Source: Leptotrichia sp. HSP-342 (lineage in GTDB: Bacteria; Fusobacteriota; Fusobacteriia; Fusobacteriales; Leptotrichiaceae). From it: 64,000 nucleotides of DNA. Shown here piece after piece: positions 45,729 through 56,187 of this stretch. A program made the position numbers and the translations under genes. Below the pieces are notes generated by a model. The model made no database searches. It worked only from the letters and a program-made list of their open reading frames with translations, and was not told the origin of the DNA. Position 1 is the stretch's first letter. Each line of letters opens with the position of its first letter. Location: NCBI RefSeq assembly GCF_041199995.1, contig NZ_CP165646.1:186001-250000 (forward strand), given 5' to 3'.

Positions 45729-46517
45729 TTGACTGAAAATAAAAAGCTGGAAAATGAAAATGTATTTTCAAATACAGAAAATTTTTCACAATTTATTCTA
45801 AAATATAAAAATAATTTTGAAAAACGAAAATATTTTCAGCTTGACAAAAATTTTAAGATAACATCTAAAGAACCATCATTTATACTAGAATTGGGATATA
45901 TTTATTTTAGTGAAAACAAAAAAAATGAAAATATAAAGCAAATCATAAGGGAACAATTTTTGGAAACATTTAAGGAAAAAGACAAAAAGATTGAACGGTT
46001 AAGCAAAGTTGAACTTCCCAAATTAATAGACGGATTTCGAAGAAGTATTTTTAATAAAGAATCAATTTATGCTGTAAAATTAGGAAATGAATTGCTGTAT
46101 CGGGATAAAGATAAATTTTTTGAAATTTTATACAATTATTCATTAATTTCAATAGATACAAATAAACTTGTAAAGACTTTTTTTACAAAAAAAATGATAG
46201 AAATAATTGAAGCTGAAAACAGTTCAAAATTTAACGAAATTCGTGATAAAATAGACGAAATAATAAAAAATATTATAAATTATTTCACAAAATCTGATTC
46301 AGCTTTCTTAAATTTTGAAAATGTGGAAAACTTAAACTATTTTGTGGAAAATCAAGCTGATGAACTTTACAAAAAAATTTATGTGGAAAATTACAATAAA
46401 ATTGTGGAAAAATATAATATTCAAAATGTGAAAAAAATAGAATTTAGTAAAAATTATGATTTTGAAAATTTAAGCGAAAGTAAAAAAGTATTGTATGAAT
46501 ATCTTGAAAATATTTAA
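45729..46517 (+). CDS. Hypothetical protein, Lys/Asn/Glu-rich
   Basis: A 262-residue protein starting at TTG with a strong GAAGGGAGG site 9 bases upstream. It has no signal peptide or membrane segment and is predicted mostly helical, with repeated charged stretches (NEIRDKIDEIIKNIINYF). I do not recognise a domain. It may be cotranscribed with lpxK, 138 bases upstream. Confidence 0.6.
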   Translation: MTENKKLENENVFSNTENFSQFILKYKNNFEKRKYFQLDKNFKITSKEPSFILELGYIYFSENKKNENIKQIIREQFLETFKEKDKKIERLSKVELPKLIDGFRRSIFNKESIYAVKLGNELLYRDKDKFFEILYNYSLISIDTNKLVKTFFTKKMIEIIEAENSSKFNEIRDKIDEIIKNIINYFTKSDSAFLNFENVENLNYFVENQADELYKKIYVENYNKIVEKYNIQNVKKIEFSKNYDFENLSESKKVLYEYLENI

Positions 46518-46583
46518 TTTTTATTTTAACTTATTTTAGTTAATAATTGTTTTTTCTCTTTTTTTATGTTATTTATTTTAACG

Positions 46584-46610
46584 TAAGAGTATCAGACGCC
46601 ATACTCTTTT
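46584..46610 (+). terminator. Terminator after the hypothetical gene
   Basis: AAGAGTAT pairs perfectly with ATACTCTT across an 8-base loop and is followed by further T. The rest of the 488-base gap to serS has no supported gene; it contains an 11-base inverted repeat, CTTTCACAATA (46768) and TATTGTGAAAG (46811), and a GC-richer patch at 46665-46700. Confidence 0.75.
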
Positions 46611-47005
46611 TCGCAATAAAAGTTATTTTAACATATTTAACTAATTACTATTTGAAACTGATGGCGAAACGTTCTACGAACTACCCCGCTTACGCAAAAC
46701 TTTTTTATAAAGAAAAAATAAAACTCGATTTTGAATAAAGATTATTTTAAATATACAAAATCTCACTTTCACAATATAAAGGTTAAAATAATTCAAATAA
46801 TAGCAGTTATTGTGAAAGAAACACATTCGTGTTTAGTTATTTTTTCTTTAACAAAATTTTGCTTGTTTTTTGTTTTAGTTAAATTAACTGTTATAATCAA
46901 AAAAAGAAAAAATAGTTATTAAATAATAATTTTTTTAGATTAAAACACTTTAATAATTCAATAAATTTAGATAATAAATATATACAGGAAAGGAAATAAA
47001 AAATT

Positions 47006-48277
47006 ATGCTAGAGATGAGATATATAAGGGAAAATGCTGATAAAGTCAGAGAATATTTAAAAAATAGAAATAGTGACTTTGATTTAGATTCATTGCTGAA
47101 ATTTGATGAAGACAGAAGAAATTTGCTTCAGAAAGTGGAAATGTTAAAGAAAGAAAGAAATGAATCAAGTGCATTGATAGGAAAATATAAACAGGAAGGA
47201 AAAGATCCTGCTGAACTACTTGCGAGAATGCAGACTGTCAGTGCAAAAATTAAGGAACTTGACCAAAAGGTGGCAGAAATTGATGAGAAACAGTTGGAAC
47301 TTGCTTATACGATTCCAAACAAATTAAGCGATACAACTCCAGTTGGAAAAGATGAAGATGATAATGTAGAAGTTAGAAAATGGGGAACTCCAAGAGAGTT
47401 TGACTTTGAAATAAAATCACATGATGAACTAGGAGTAGAACTAGGGATTTTGGACTTTGAAAGAGGGGCAAAACTTGGCGGTTCAAGATTTACAGTTTAT
47501 AAAAATGCAGCTGCAAGATTGGAAAGAGCATTGATTTCGTTTATGATTGATGTTCATACTAGAGAAAATGGGTTTGAGGAAATTTTTACGCCACAATTAG
47601 TTAGACGGGAAATGATGGTGGGAACAGGACAGCTTCCAAAATTTGCTGACGATGCCTATAAAATTGAAGGCGATGAAATGTACTTGATTCCAACGGCAGA
47701 AGTTACACTTACAAATTTACATAACAGCGAAATTCTGGATGAAGAGGAATTGCCTAAATATTACTGTGGATATACAGCTTGCTTCAGAAAGGAAGCTGGT
47801 TCTGGAGGGCGTGATTTGAAGGGTCTTATAAGACAGCATCAGTTTAATAAAGTGGAAATGGTAAAAATTGTAAAACCTGAAACTTCTTACGATGAACTTG
47901 AAAAAATGGTAAACTGTGCGGAGAAAATATTGCAAAAATTGGAATTGCCATATAGGGTACTGGCACTTTGCAGTGGAGATTTAGGATTTAGTGCGGCAAA
48001 AACTTATGATTTGGAAGTTTGGGTTCCAAGTCAAGGAAAATACAGAGAAATTTCTTCTTGCTCAAATACAGAAGACTTTCAAGCTAGACGTGCAATGATC
48101 AAATACAGGGAAAAGGAAACTGGAAAAAGCCATTTTGTGCATACTCTGAATGGATCAGGACTTGCTGTGGGGAGAACATTGCTTGCCATTATGGAAAATT
48201 ATCAGCAAGATGATGGAACTATAAAAGTTCCAGAAGTACTAGTGCCTTATATGGGCGGAATGACAGTTATAAAGTAA
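47006..48277 (+). CDS. serS: Serine-tRNA ligase
   Basis: A 423-residue class II synthetase with the N-terminal coiled-coil arm (about 30-100), motif 2 in [20 protein letters not shown] with the following RQHQFNKVE, and motif 3 in [19 protein letters not shown]. The serine-specific TAEVTLTNL block is present. The ribosome site is AGGAAAGGA. No T-box leader was found upstream. Confidence 0.97.
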   Translation: MLEMRYIRENADKVREYLKNRNSDFDLDSLLKFDEDRRNLLQKVEMLKKERNESSALIGKYKQEGKDPAELLARMQTVSAKIKELDQKVAEIDEKQLELAYTIPNKLSDTTPVGKDEDDNVEVRKWGTPREFDFEIKSHDELGVELGILDFERGAKLGGSRFTVYKNAAARLERALISFMIDVHTRENGFEEIFTPQLVRREMMVGTGQLPKFADDAYKIEGDEMYLIPTAEVTLTNLHNSEILDEEELPKYYCGYTACFRKEAGSGGRDLKGLIRQHQFNKVEMVKIVKPETSYDELEKMVNCAEKILQKLELPYRVLALCSGDLGFSAAKTYDLEVWVPSQGKYREISSCSNTEDFQARRAMIKYREKETGKSHFVHTLNGSGLAVGRTLLAIMENYQQDDGTIKVPEVLVPYMGGMTVIK

Positions 48278-48426
48278 CAAAAACACTATAACCGTATAAC
48301 TATCATATTAATCTGATTTTTTCCTAAACTGTCAAAAACTGCTCTAAAATTAAGTACAATAATAAAAATAGGTTATTTGAGAATTTTAAAAATAATTTTG
48401 TTATTAAATAACTGAACGGAGAGAAT

Positions 48427-49146
48427 ATGGAAAAATTTATAAAATTTTTGGTAATTATGATAATTGGTGGAGGTATAGTGGGGTTTTTAGAACTTAGTGG
48501 TTATTTATATCATAATGATATTTTGGCGGAATTAGCTGGATATAAAGTTCATGGGCTGGATATTTCACATCATCAGGAAAAAGTGAATTGGACTCTTGTT
48601 GATAAAAAATATAAATTTATCATTTTAAAAGCGACAGAAGGACAGAATTTTCTTGATACGGATTTTTTATATAATTGGAATAACGCCAGGTTAAATGGAT
48701 TTGTAGTTGGAGCATATCATTTTTTTGTAATGACTAGCAGTGGAGAAGCACAAGCGGATTTTTATATAAGTAAAGTGCCTGATTCTGAGAAAACATTACC
48801 TCCAATTATTGATCTTGAAATTTCTACGAAAAAATATAAAAAACCAGATGTAATTGAGCATTTGAGAGTTATGGTTGAAAAACTTGAAAAACATTATAAA
48901 AAAAGAGTAATTTTCTATGTGAATTATAACACTTATAATGCATACATAAAAGGTGAATTTCCTGAAAATAAAATTTGGATTACAGATTATAAATATTTTC
49001 CTAAAATAGACGAAGAGAATAGGTGGATAATTTGGCAAGTTTCAAGACGTGGCAGAATTGAAGGAATTCCAGGATTTACAGATAAAAATGTACTTAGAAA
49101 AGGAATGACAGTGGAAGAACTCATAAATCAAAGTAAAATAAATTAA
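48427..49146 (+). CDS. Glycoside hydrolase family 25 (lysozyme-like)
   Basis: A 239-residue protein with an N-terminal membrane segment (6-26) and a GH25 domain: D45 in HGLDISHHQ, the FIILKATEG stretch, GAYHFF, and the catalytic D129-x-E131 in PIIDLEIS. GH25 enzymes cut the MurNAc-GlcNAc bond in peptidoglycan. The anchor suggests it acts outside the inner membrane, in wall turnover. It lies alone between serS and fba. Confidence 0.9.
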   Translation: MEKFIKFLVIMIIGGGIVGFLELSGYLYHNDILAELAGYKVHGLDISHHQEKVNWTLVDKKYKFIILKATEGQNFLDTDFLYNWNNARLNGFVVGAYHFFVMTSSGEAQADFYISKVPDSEKTLPPIIDLEISTKKYKKPDVIEHLRVMVEKLEKHYKKRVIFYVNYNTYNAYIKGEFPENKIWITDYKYFPKIDEENRWIIWQVSRRGRIEGIPGFTDKNVLRKGMTVEELINQSKIN

Positions 49147-49273
49147 GTAAAGTAGATTAAAAAAATATCTTATTTTTAACATTATTTTTTGTTTTCTATT
49201 GATTTTTATACGAAAATTTGATAACATATAATTAAAGAAGTTAATCTAATTAATAAATATTAGGAGGCGTAAA

Positions 49274-50257
49274 ATGAAATATCATTTTAAAGATTTAGGA
49301 TTAAGCAACACTAAAGAAATGTTTGCTAAAGCAAACAAAGAAGGTTACGCAGTACCTGCTTTTAACTTTAACAACATGGAACAATTACAAGGAATTATCG
49401 AAGCGTGCGTTGAAGAAGGATCACCAGTAATTCTTCAAGTATCAACAGGTGCAAGAAAATATATTGGTAAAGAAATGTTACCTTGGCTTGCAAAAGCTGC
49501 AACAGCTTATGTAGAAGCATCAGGATCAGACATTCCAGTAGCATTGCACTTGGATCATGGTCCAAATTTTGCTGAAGCAAAAGACTGTATCGAATATGGA
49601 TTCTCTTCAGTAATGTACGACGGATCTCACCACCCTTACGATGAAAACGTTGCAGAAGCAAAACAAGTTGCTGATTTCGCTCATCAACACGATGTTACAG
49701 TTGAAGCTGAATTAGGAGTTTTAGCTGGAATCGAAGACGATGTAGTAGCAGCAGAACATGTTTATACTCAACCTGATGAAGTTGAAGACTTCGTAACAAA
49801 AACAGGAGTTGATTCATTAGCAATCGCAATTGGAACTTCTCACGGAGCTCACAAATTCAAACCAGGAGACGATCCTAAATTAAGATTGGATATCTTGGAA
49901 GAAATTGAAAAAAGAATACCTGGATTCCCAATCGTATTACATGGTTCATCAGCAGTACCTCACCAATTTGTTGAAATGATTAACCAATATGGTGGAAAAA
50001 TTGCAGATGCAATTGGTATCCCTGATTCAGAATTAAGAAAAGCGGCTAAATCAGCAGTAGCTAAAATTAACGTAGATACTGATGGAAGATTGGCTTTCAC
50101 AGCAGGAATCAGAGAAGTATTCGCTAAAAACCCAGGAGAATTTGATCCTAGAAAATATGTAGGACCTGCAAAAGACTACATGAAAGAATATTACAAAGAT
50201 AAAATCAGAAATGTATTCGGATCAAATGGAGCTTACAAAGCTGGAGCTGCAAGATAA
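49274..50257 (+). CDS. fba: Fructose-bisphosphate aldolase, class II
   Basis: A 327-residue zinc aldolase. Key residues are visible: HLDHGP (H92, D94, H95), the EAELGVLAGIEDD loop, GTSHGAHKF and VLHGSSAVP. Codon use is strongly biased towards a few preferred codons (GAA, AAA, GCA, GTA), which fits very high expression of a glycolytic gene. A TAGGAGGCG ribosome site and a TATAAT at 49227-49232 precede it. Confidence 0.97.
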   Translation: MKYHFKDLGLSNTKEMFAKANKEGYAVPAFNFNNMEQLQGIIEACVEEGSPVILQVSTGARKYIGKEMLPWLAKAATAYVEASGSDIPVALHLDHGPNFAEAKDCIEYGFSSVMYDGSHHPYDENVAEAKQVADFAHQHDVTVEAELGVLAGIEDDVVAAEHVYTQPDEVEDFVTKTGVDSLAIAIGTSHGAHKFKPGDDPKLRLDILEEIEKRIPGFPIVLHGSSAVPHQFVEMINQYGGKIADAIGIPDSELRKAAKSAVAKINVDTDGRLAFTAGIREVFAKNPGEFDPRKYVGPAKDYMKEYYKDKIRNVFGSNGAYKAGAAR

Positions 50258-50282
50258 TAACAAATAAAAAATGAAAATTAAT

Positions 50283-50325
50283 TTGGACTATCTCAAGTTT
50301 ATTCTCAAACTTGGGATATTCCTTT
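50283..50325 (+). terminator. Terminator after fba
   Basis: GGACTATCTCAAGTTT pairs with AAACTTGGGATATTCC over about 15 bases, followed by CTTTT. The T run is short. Confidence 0.65.
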
Positions 50326-50439
50326 TAAGTTTTACATAAATAAAATTTGTTTAAAAGAGGTGAAAATTTTTTTTTTCCTCTTTTTTTGTGGGAAAAACAA
50401 CATAATTATTTAAAAATATAAATAGAAAAATAGTTATTG

Positions 50440-50759
50440 TTTAAAAATGAGAATAAATTTTATAATAGGGTTGTTCAATAGCTAATTCCTAATCATTCAA
50501 CTTTTTTATTTTCGTAGGATTGCTCATTGCCGCAAATCCTACAACCTATGGCTAGTCTACGACATTTTTCTGCACTGGCAAAAAACTCGCTATGCTCAAA
50601 CAGTTTTGCCAGCACAGAAAAATGCTCCGACGGATTAGTTTATACTAATCTCTATTTAAAAAATGAAAATTATATCTTAAATTACTTGAAAATATTAGGT
50701 TTATATCTTTTATTAGAAAAGTTTATAATAGATTTATTATTTAAATGTGGATTAGTATT
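50440..50759 (+). repeat. Intergenic hairpin repeat, copy C (type I, short form)
   Basis: Contains AATAGGGTTGTTCAATAG, the short hairpin GTAGGATT ... AATCCTAC, the CCTATGGCTAGTCTACGAC linker, the type I long hairpin (21-base arms with two adjacent mismatches) and an ending ATTTAAATGTGGATTAGTA. It lies between fba and pyrG. Confidence 0.9.
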
Positions 50760-50894
50760 AATCAGAATAACTAAAATATAAAAAAAAATTAATAGAATAG
50801 TTTAAAAAATAATAGACTACTAAATTAAGTGATATTTTATAAAATTGCCAAAATATTTAAAACTGAATAAATAAGAATAGAAATAGGAGGAAAA

Positions 50895-52508
50895 ATGGAT
50901 AGACAAAATAACACGACAAAATATATTTTTGTCACAGGTGGAGTTGTTTCATCGCTTGGAAAAGGAATTGTGGCTTCTTCTTTAGGAAGATTGCTAAAAG
51001 AGAGAGGATATAAGGTTACAATTCAGAAATTTGATCCATATATAAATGTGGATCCGGGAACTATGAGTCCTTATCAGCATGGGGAAGTTTTTGTTACAGA
51101 AGATGGAGCAGAAACTGACTTGGATTTGGGGCATTATGAAAGATTTATTAATGAGAATCTGACAAAGTATAATAATTTGACGACTGGAAAAATTATGTCA
51201 AAAATTATTGCAAAAGAGCGTCGTGGGGAATTTTTAGGAGGGACTGTACAAACTGTGCCTCATATGACAGATGAAATTAAGTACAATGTTATAAAAGCTG
51301 CTGAGGAGAATAATTCTGATATTGTAATTACTGAGATTGGTGGGACAATTGGGGATATTGAAAGTGACCCGTTTATTGAAGCAATTCGTCAACTGAAAAG
51401 AGAAGTTGGAAGAGAAAATATTGCCTACATTCATGTAACATTATTGCCTTATTTAAAAGCAGCAGGAGAATTGAAGACAAAACCTACACAACATAGTGTA
51501 AAAATGCTTCAAGGGCTTGGAATCTCGCCAGATGTGATTGTAGTGAGAAGTGAACATCCTGTTGATGAAAATATTAAGAAAAAAATCTCGATTTTCTGTG
51601 ATATTGATGAAGAGGCGGTTATTGAATCACTTGATGCTAAAAGTCTTTATGAAATACCATTAACTATGGAAAAATTAGGACTTGCTGATGTAATTTGTAA
51701 ACATTTTAAAATAAAAAATGAAAAACCGTTATTGACTGAATGGACTAAAATGGTAGAAAAATTCAAAAATCCTAAAAAGATTGTAAAAGTAGCAGTTGTT
51801 GGAAAATATATTGAATTAAAAGATGCTTATATCAGTATTCATGAGTCAATCGAGCATGCTGGGTTTAATCTTAATACAAAAGTTGAAATTGATTATTTTA
51901 AGGCTGGAGAATTTGATGTGAAAAAACTGGCTGATTATGATGGAATTTTAGTGCCGGGAGGATTTGGTGACAGAGGAGTAGACGGAAAAGTTGAAGCGAT
52001 AAAATTTGCAAGAGAAAATAACATTCCATTCTTTGGAATTTGTCTTGGAATGCAAATGGCTTGTGTCGAATTTGCAAGAAATGTACTTGGCTATAAAGAT
52101 GCAACTTCGACAGAATTTGAAAAAGACACTCCATATCCAATTATAAGTCTTATGGAAGAACAAAAAGGATTAAAAGATATGGGAGGGACAATGCGTCTTG
52201 GAGCATATCCATGTGTGTTAAAAGACGACAGCTTGGCTGCAAGTGTTTATGGAAGAACTGAAATAACTGAAAGACATAGACATAGATACGAATTTAATAA
52301 TGCTTATAGAGAAGAATTTGAAAAAAATGGAATGGATATTGTAGGATTATCTCCAGATGGAAATTATGTGGAAGTAATAGAAATAAAAAACCATCCATAT
52401 TTTATAGCATCACAATACCATCCAGAATTTAAAAGCCGTCCAAATCGTCCACATCCATTGTTTAAAGGCTGGATAAAAGCGGCATTAAAAAAACGAAGTG
52501 AAAAATAA
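50895..52508 (+). CDS. pyrG: CTP synthase
   Basis: A 537-residue enzyme: N-terminal synthetase domain ([34 protein letters not shown]) and a class I glutamine amidotransferase domain with nucleophile C383 in [11 protein letters not shown] and the His-Glu pair in YHPEFKSRP. It makes CTP from UTP using glutamine. An AGGAGG ribosome site precedes the ATG. Length is standard. Confidence 0.97.
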   Translation: MDRQNNTTKYIFVTGGVVSSLGKGIVASSLGRLLKERGYKVTIQKFDPYINVDPGTMSPYQHGEVFVTEDGAETDLDLGHYERFINENLTKYNNLTTGKIMSKIIAKERRGEFLGGTVQTVPHMTDEIKYNVIKAAEENNSDIVITEIGGTIGDIESDPFIEAIRQLKREVGRENIAYIHVTLLPYLKAAGELKTKPTQHSVKMLQGLGISPDVIVVRSEHPVDENIKKKISIFCDIDEEAVIESLDAKSLYEIPLTMEKLGLADVICKHFKIKNEKPLLTEWTKMVEKFKNPKKIVKVAVVGKYIELKDAYISIHESIEHAGFNLNTKVEIDYFKAGEFDVKKLADYDGILVPGGFGDRGVDGKVEAIKFARENNIPFFGICLGMQMACVEFARNVLGYKDATSTEFEKDTPYPIISLMEEQKGLKDMGGTMRLGAYPCVLKDDSLAASVYGRTEITERHRHRYEFNNAYREEFEKNGMDIVGLSPDGNYVEVIEIKNHPYFIASQYHPEFKSRPNRPHPLFKGWIKAALKKRSEK

Positions 52509-52533
52509 TAATAATTAATTGAAAAATAAATTA

Positions 52534-52577
52534 AGCAGGAAAATTTGTATTAATTAGGAGTTTTTCTGCTTTTTTTA
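52534..52577 (+). terminator. Terminator of pyrG
   Basis: AGCAGGAAAA pairs with TTTTTCTGCT, followed by a T run. Confidence 0.8.
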
Positions 52578-52599
52578 TAAATTTTAAAATAATTCGATA

Positions 52600-52722
52600 T
52601 AAAACTGCTTTAAAACTGAATTCAAAAGTTATGACTATTTTAATCAAACCTTAAATTTGTATAATTTTTAGTAGTTTAATTTTAAAAAGATTTGAGTATA
52701 AAATTAAGAAAAAACAATTATT
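52600..52722 (+). repeat. 123-bp direct repeat, left copy
   Basis: Closely repeated at 53109-53231, with exact blocks such as CAAAAGTTATGACTATTTTA and AGAAAAAACAATTATTA. The two copies flank hairpin repeat D. Confidence 0.8.
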
Positions 52723-52736
52723 ATATTATCTTCCGT

Positions 52737-53108
52737 TTAAAAATGAGAATAAATTTTTTATAATAGGGTTGTTCAATAGCTAATTCATAAGCTGATTCCT
52801 AATCATTTAAATTTTTAATTTTTTCTTTTCGTAGGATTGCTCATTGCCGCAAATCCTTATCTTGCAATAAAGATTTATCCTAAGAATCAAAATGTATGGC
52901 AAGATTGCTACGCAACACCTATGGCTAGACTACGACTTTTATTTACCCAACTTCGAAACTCCTCCTTTCAGTCGTCAAACAGTCGCAGTTGAACAAATAA
53001 AAGCTCCGTCGGTTTATTAAATTATATTTTAATTATTTTGAAATACTAGGTTTTTATCCTTTATTGGAGAAGTTTGTAATAAATTCGTTATTTAAATAGG
53101 ATTTATAG
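52737..53108 (+). repeat. Intergenic hairpin repeat, copy D (type II, long form)
   Basis: Shares the GTTTAAAAATGAGAATAAAT start, AATAGGGTTGTTCAATAGC, the TTCGTAGGATTGCTCATTGC core and CCTATGGCTAG linker with the other copies, but carries the type II hairpin: arm CTTTTATTTACCCAACTTCG and a matching AAATAAAAG arm around a loop containing AAACTCCTCC and GTCAAACAGT. Ends near TTATTTAAATAGGATTTATA. Confidence 0.85.
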
Positions 53109-53231
53109 TAAAATTGCTTTAAAAATAAACTCAAAAGTTATGACTATTTTAATCAAACCCTAAATCTATATAATTTTTAGCAGTTTAATTTTAAATAGGT
53201 TTGAGTATAGTATAAGAAAAAACAATTATTA
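53109..53231 (+). repeat. 123-bp direct repeat, right copy
   Basis: Counterpart of 52600-52722, placed at the right end of hairpin repeat D. Confidence 0.8.
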
Positions 53232-53287
53232 AACAAAACAATTCAAAATATAAATTCACAGAATAGTTAGTATGAAAATAAATAACA

Positions 53288-53326
53288 AATAAAAAAAGAC
53301 GATCTTAAAAATAAGAAAGTCTTTTT
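53288..53326 (-). terminator. Terminator of ptsH
   Basis: AAAGAC ... GTCTTT with an inner TTA/TAA pairing forms a hairpin flanked by A and T runs, so it can work in both directions. It lies about 80 bases after the ptsH stop on the minus strand. Confidence 0.65.
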
Positions 53327-53405
53327 TTCTAGTTCAATAAAACATATTTTCTATAACAAATCTATAAAAAACAATATTTTTATTTCACTTAATTACTACA
53401 ATTTA

Positions 53406-53666
53406 TTAGTCTCTGATAGTTGCTAATAATTCTCCTAAAACTTCAACTGCTTGATCAGCATCAGGTCCTTCAGCATGAACTGTAACTTCTGAACCATTTT
53501 TGATCCCAATTGATAATAGTTTTAATAAAGATTTTCCGTTTACTTTTTTTCCTTCATTTTCAACTTCTACTGTACTTTCAAATTCTTTTGCTTTAGCAAC
53601 AAATACTCCACCTGGTCTTGTATGTAATCCTGTAGGATTTGTCATAGTAACTGTTTTACTTGCCAT
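53406..53666 (-). CDS. ptsH: Phosphocarrier protein HPr
   Basis: An 86-residue HPr with the active-site histidine H15 in NPTGLHTRPGG and Ser46 in VNGKSLLKL. H15 carries phosphate from enzyme I to sugar-specific EII proteins. The preserved Ser46 and its context suggest regulation by HPr kinase/phosphorylase. GGAGGA precedes the ATG. It has its own promoter and terminator; ptsI is not adjacent. Confidence 0.97.
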   Translation of the reverse strand: MASKTVTMTNPTGLHTRPGGVFVAKAKEFESTVEVENEGKKVNGKSLLKLLSIGIKNGSEVTVHAEGPDADQAVEVLGELLATIRD

Positions 53667-53699
53667 TTATTTATCCTCCTTAATTATATCTCTATCTTA

Positions 53700-53728
53700 A
53701 TTTTACAACAGTTTTCGGTATTTGTCAA
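53700..53728 (-). promoter_or_regulatory. Promoter of ptsH
   Basis: On the minus strand TTGACA (53728-53723) and TAAAAT (53705-53700) stand 17 bases apart, about 35 bases before the ptsH start. Confidence 0.85.
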
Positions 53729-53788
53729 TAAGTGTGAAAACATTTTTTCTGTTAGTCAGTCAAACAATATTTTTTATTTTTAAAAAAT

Positions 53789-55420
53789 TTACTGAACTTC
53801 GATTAATAGAGAGTGAAAGTTTGTATAAATAACATTTCCTGGTTTACTATTTTTTATTTTTTTTACAAATTTTCTTTCACAGTAATCAACAGTAACTTTG
53901 TCGCCTTTTTTCGCTTTAGAATACTCACAGGCAAGGTTTGCAGCATGCAAAAGAACATCGTTTGGAAGTTCTTGATTATTTCGTAAAATAAGGACATGAC
54001 TTCCAGGAATATCCTTTATGTGCAACCAAATGTCATTCGGTTGTCCTTTGGAAAAGGAAATTTCCTCGTTTTCCTTATTGTTTCTTCCAATAAAAATTTG
54101 AAAGCCTTTGTAGTCAAACGACAATAACTCACGTTTTTTCGGTTTGTTCAATTTAATTTTATTTTTTGATTTATTTCCATTATTTGTTAAATTCAGTTCA
54201 TTTTCAATTTCTTCAATTCCAATAAAATCATTTTCTTTTTCGATAAACATTATTATTTCTTCAAAATATTTTATTTCATTTTGAATATCTAAAAATCTAG
54301 AATTTAAGGCGGAAATAGTTCGTTTTCCCTTATTATATTTATTATAATAAAAATTCAGATTATCGTTTGGAGATAAGAGCGGATCCAAATTTATTGTAAT
54401 TTCCTGATTGTTATAAAAGTCAAAAACTGTAACTTTTTTCATTCCATATTTTATTTGGTGCATATTTGCTGCCAAAATATCCCCGATATTTTTATAATTT
54501 TCAAAATTTTCATTTTTTTTCAAGTCAACTTTTATATTTTTTTCAATTTTTTTGAATTTTTTTATTTGAGAATCAACATATTTTAGCAAGTTTTTCTTTT
54601 TTTCGCTAATAACATTGGAAGTAATAGTTGTTTTAAAATAAGCATTTAAACCATCATTTACGGTTTCAAAATATTTTCTTCCATTTTTTAAATTTGTATT
54701 TTCCTTTTGGCTAAATTCAGAAAATTCGTTGTAAGTTAGCACTTTTTGAATTTTTCTACGATTTATGATTTCATACATTACTGGCTTATAGCCAGATAAA
54801 TATTTTTTGAAAGTATCATAATTTTGTGAACACTCTAGTGCAAAAGCACGTCCGACACCTTCAATTTTTTCCATAAAAGATTCTGTTTCAAATGGAAAAT
54901 TTTCAGCTTCTAGATATATAGGTGAAATCTTTTTTTCCTCAAATGGCAATGTATATTTCGCGCCAGTCATAATAACACGGTTCCCAACATCAATTGAAGT
55001 AAAATAAAGAGCAGACAAAATTTTGTCCTTGCTAGTCAGAAAAATATTGCTCGCTTTTCCCATAATCTCAATAATTAACGTATATTTTTCCACATCTCCA
55101 AACTGATTTAACTTCTCGAAGTCAAAATAAACAATCCTGTCAAAACCTTCTTGACGGATATTTATCAAAATTGAATTTTGCAGATATTTTTTTAATGACA
55201 ATAAAAATTTTGACTGAAAATTAGTATTTGGATCTTTTTCATCTTTTAAATAAAAAATTGTTGAATTGTCTTTTACTTGAAAAATTAAGTTATTTTTTCC
55301 AAAAAAGAGTGAAAATGAAACTCTGTCATATTGGAAAATCTTTGTCAGTTTATATCGTAATATTTTTTCTTTTATTTCTTTTATCAAAAATGAAATCCCA
55401 ATTCCATCTAAATAAAGCAT
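53789..55420 (-). CDS. rqcH: RqcH/NFACT-family ribosome quality control protein
   Basis: A 543-residue protein in NFACT order: N-terminal FbpA-like domain (ending in the EIMGKASNIFLTSKDKIL stretch), a coiled-coil middle (about 290-400) and the C-terminal NFACT-R domain with FQIFIGRNNKENEEI, then NDIWLHIKDIPGSHVLIL. RqcH binds stalled 50S-peptidyl-tRNA and adds alanine tails. Older annotation calls this family fibronectin-binding protein. It is the last gene of the minus-strand cluster that starts with the PASTA protein. Confidence 0.9.
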   Translation of the reverse strand: MLYLDGIGISFLIKEIKEKILRYKLTKIFQYDRVSFSLFFGKNNLIFQVKDNSTIFYLKDEKDPNTNFQSKFLLSLKKYLQNSILINIRQEGFDRIVYFDFEKLNQFGDVEKYTLIIEIMGKASNIFLTSKDKILSALYFTSIDVGNRVIMTGAKYTLPFEEKKISPIYLEAENFPFETESFMEKIEGVGRAFALECSQNYDTFKKYLSGYKPVMYEIINRRKIQKVLTYNEFSEFSQKENTNLKNGRKYFETVNDGLNAYFKTTITSNVISEKKKNLLKYVDSQIKKFKKIEKNIKVDLKKNENFENYKNIGDILAANMHQIKYGMKKVTVFDFYNNQEITINLDPLLSPNDNLNFYYNKYNKGKRTISALNSRFLDIQNEIKYFEEIIMFIEKENDFIGIEEIENELNLTNNGNKSKNKIKLNKPKKRELLSFDYKGFQIFIGRNNKENEEISFSKGQPNDIWLHIKDIPGSHVLILRNNQELPNDVLLHAANLACEYSKAKKGDKVTVDYCERKFVKKIKNSKPGNVIYTNFHSLLIEVQ

Positions 55421-55443
55421 ATTTCACTCCCTTTCTACAACTT

Positions 55444-56106
55444 TTAAAGCGTATTTTTTCTAACCATGATATTTTCTGCATCTTCAATATTTAAAACTTT
55501 TTCATCCCCATCAACAATTAAAGTTATTAAATATTTATCAATATTTAAAATTTTTATAAGTGATTTTATCATAACGCCTTTTTCGTTTAGATATTTTCTA
55601 ATTGCAGTACTTCCTTTGATAGAAGAGACTTGCACTAAATCATTTTTTTCAAAATTTAAGATTGATTCGGGTTGAATGTCTTTTTTGACTTTATCTAGGT
55701 TTTTTACGATTCTTTCAAAAACTTCGATAAATGTGTCCAGTTTTTTTTGTGGAATATCATCTGTAATTTTTTCTAGAATGTTTGAGTGAAAATCTCCGTG
55801 ATAGTTTAATGCAACTTTTCCTTTTGAAGTTAGTTTTACAAAAACTTTACGCCTGTCGGTATCTGATCGGGAACGTTCCAAAAATTGCTTATCAGTCAGC
55901 TTATTTACTGCAACTGAGGCAGTTCCCATTGTAATGCCCAATTTATCAGATAATTCATTCATTGTAATTTCATTTTCTCCAATAGCTTCAATAATGTGAA
56001 GTTCAGATGTAGTCAAACATTTAATTACCTGATTTAAATTTATTTCTTCAATTTTGTAATATGTTTTATAAAATTTGTCTAATAGATTTTCTATTTTTTC
56101 ATACAT
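55444..56106 (-). CDS. MarR-type regulator fused to a FeoA-like domain
   Basis: The 220-residue product has a MarR winged helix (about 30-140): LTTSELHIIEAIGENEITMN, then SVAVNKLTDKQFLERSRS and the wing DTDRRKVFVKLTSKG. The last 75 residues (FEKNDLVQVSSIKGSTAIRK to the end) look like an FeoA/SH3-type beta barrel of the sort found at the C terminus of metal-responsive DtxR/MntR proteins. The combination suggests a metal- or redox-responsive repressor; the ligand is not known. A perfect palindrome lies about 85 bases upstream. rqcH starts 23 bases after it. Confidence 0.7.
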   Translation of the reverse strand: MYEKIENLLDKFYKTYYKIEEINLNQVIKCLTTSELHIIEAIGENEITMNELSDKLGITMGTASVAVNKLTDKQFLERSRSDTDRRKVFVKLTSKGKVALNYHGDFHSNILEKITDDIPQKKLDTFIEVFERIVKNLDKVKKDIQPESILNFEKNDLVQVSSIKGSTAIRKYLNEKGVMIKSLIKILNIDKYLITLIVDGDEKVLNIEDAENIMVRKNTL

Positions 56107-56187
56107 TTTATCTGTTCCTTTCTTCTTTTATTTACAATTTTTTATTTTATCTGTTTTTTCATATTTTTTACATTTAATCTTTTTTTA

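Noticed and set aside
46731..46922. Small plus-strand frames in the gap before serS
   Set aside because: They have no ribosome site or recognisable features and overlap inverted repeats.
50527..50781. Open frame MASLRHFSALAKNSLCSNSF inside repeat copy C, with similar frames in A, B and E
   Set aside because: The frame recurs only because the repeat recurs. It crosses a long hairpin, has low-quality composition and type II copies encode a different peptide in the same slot.
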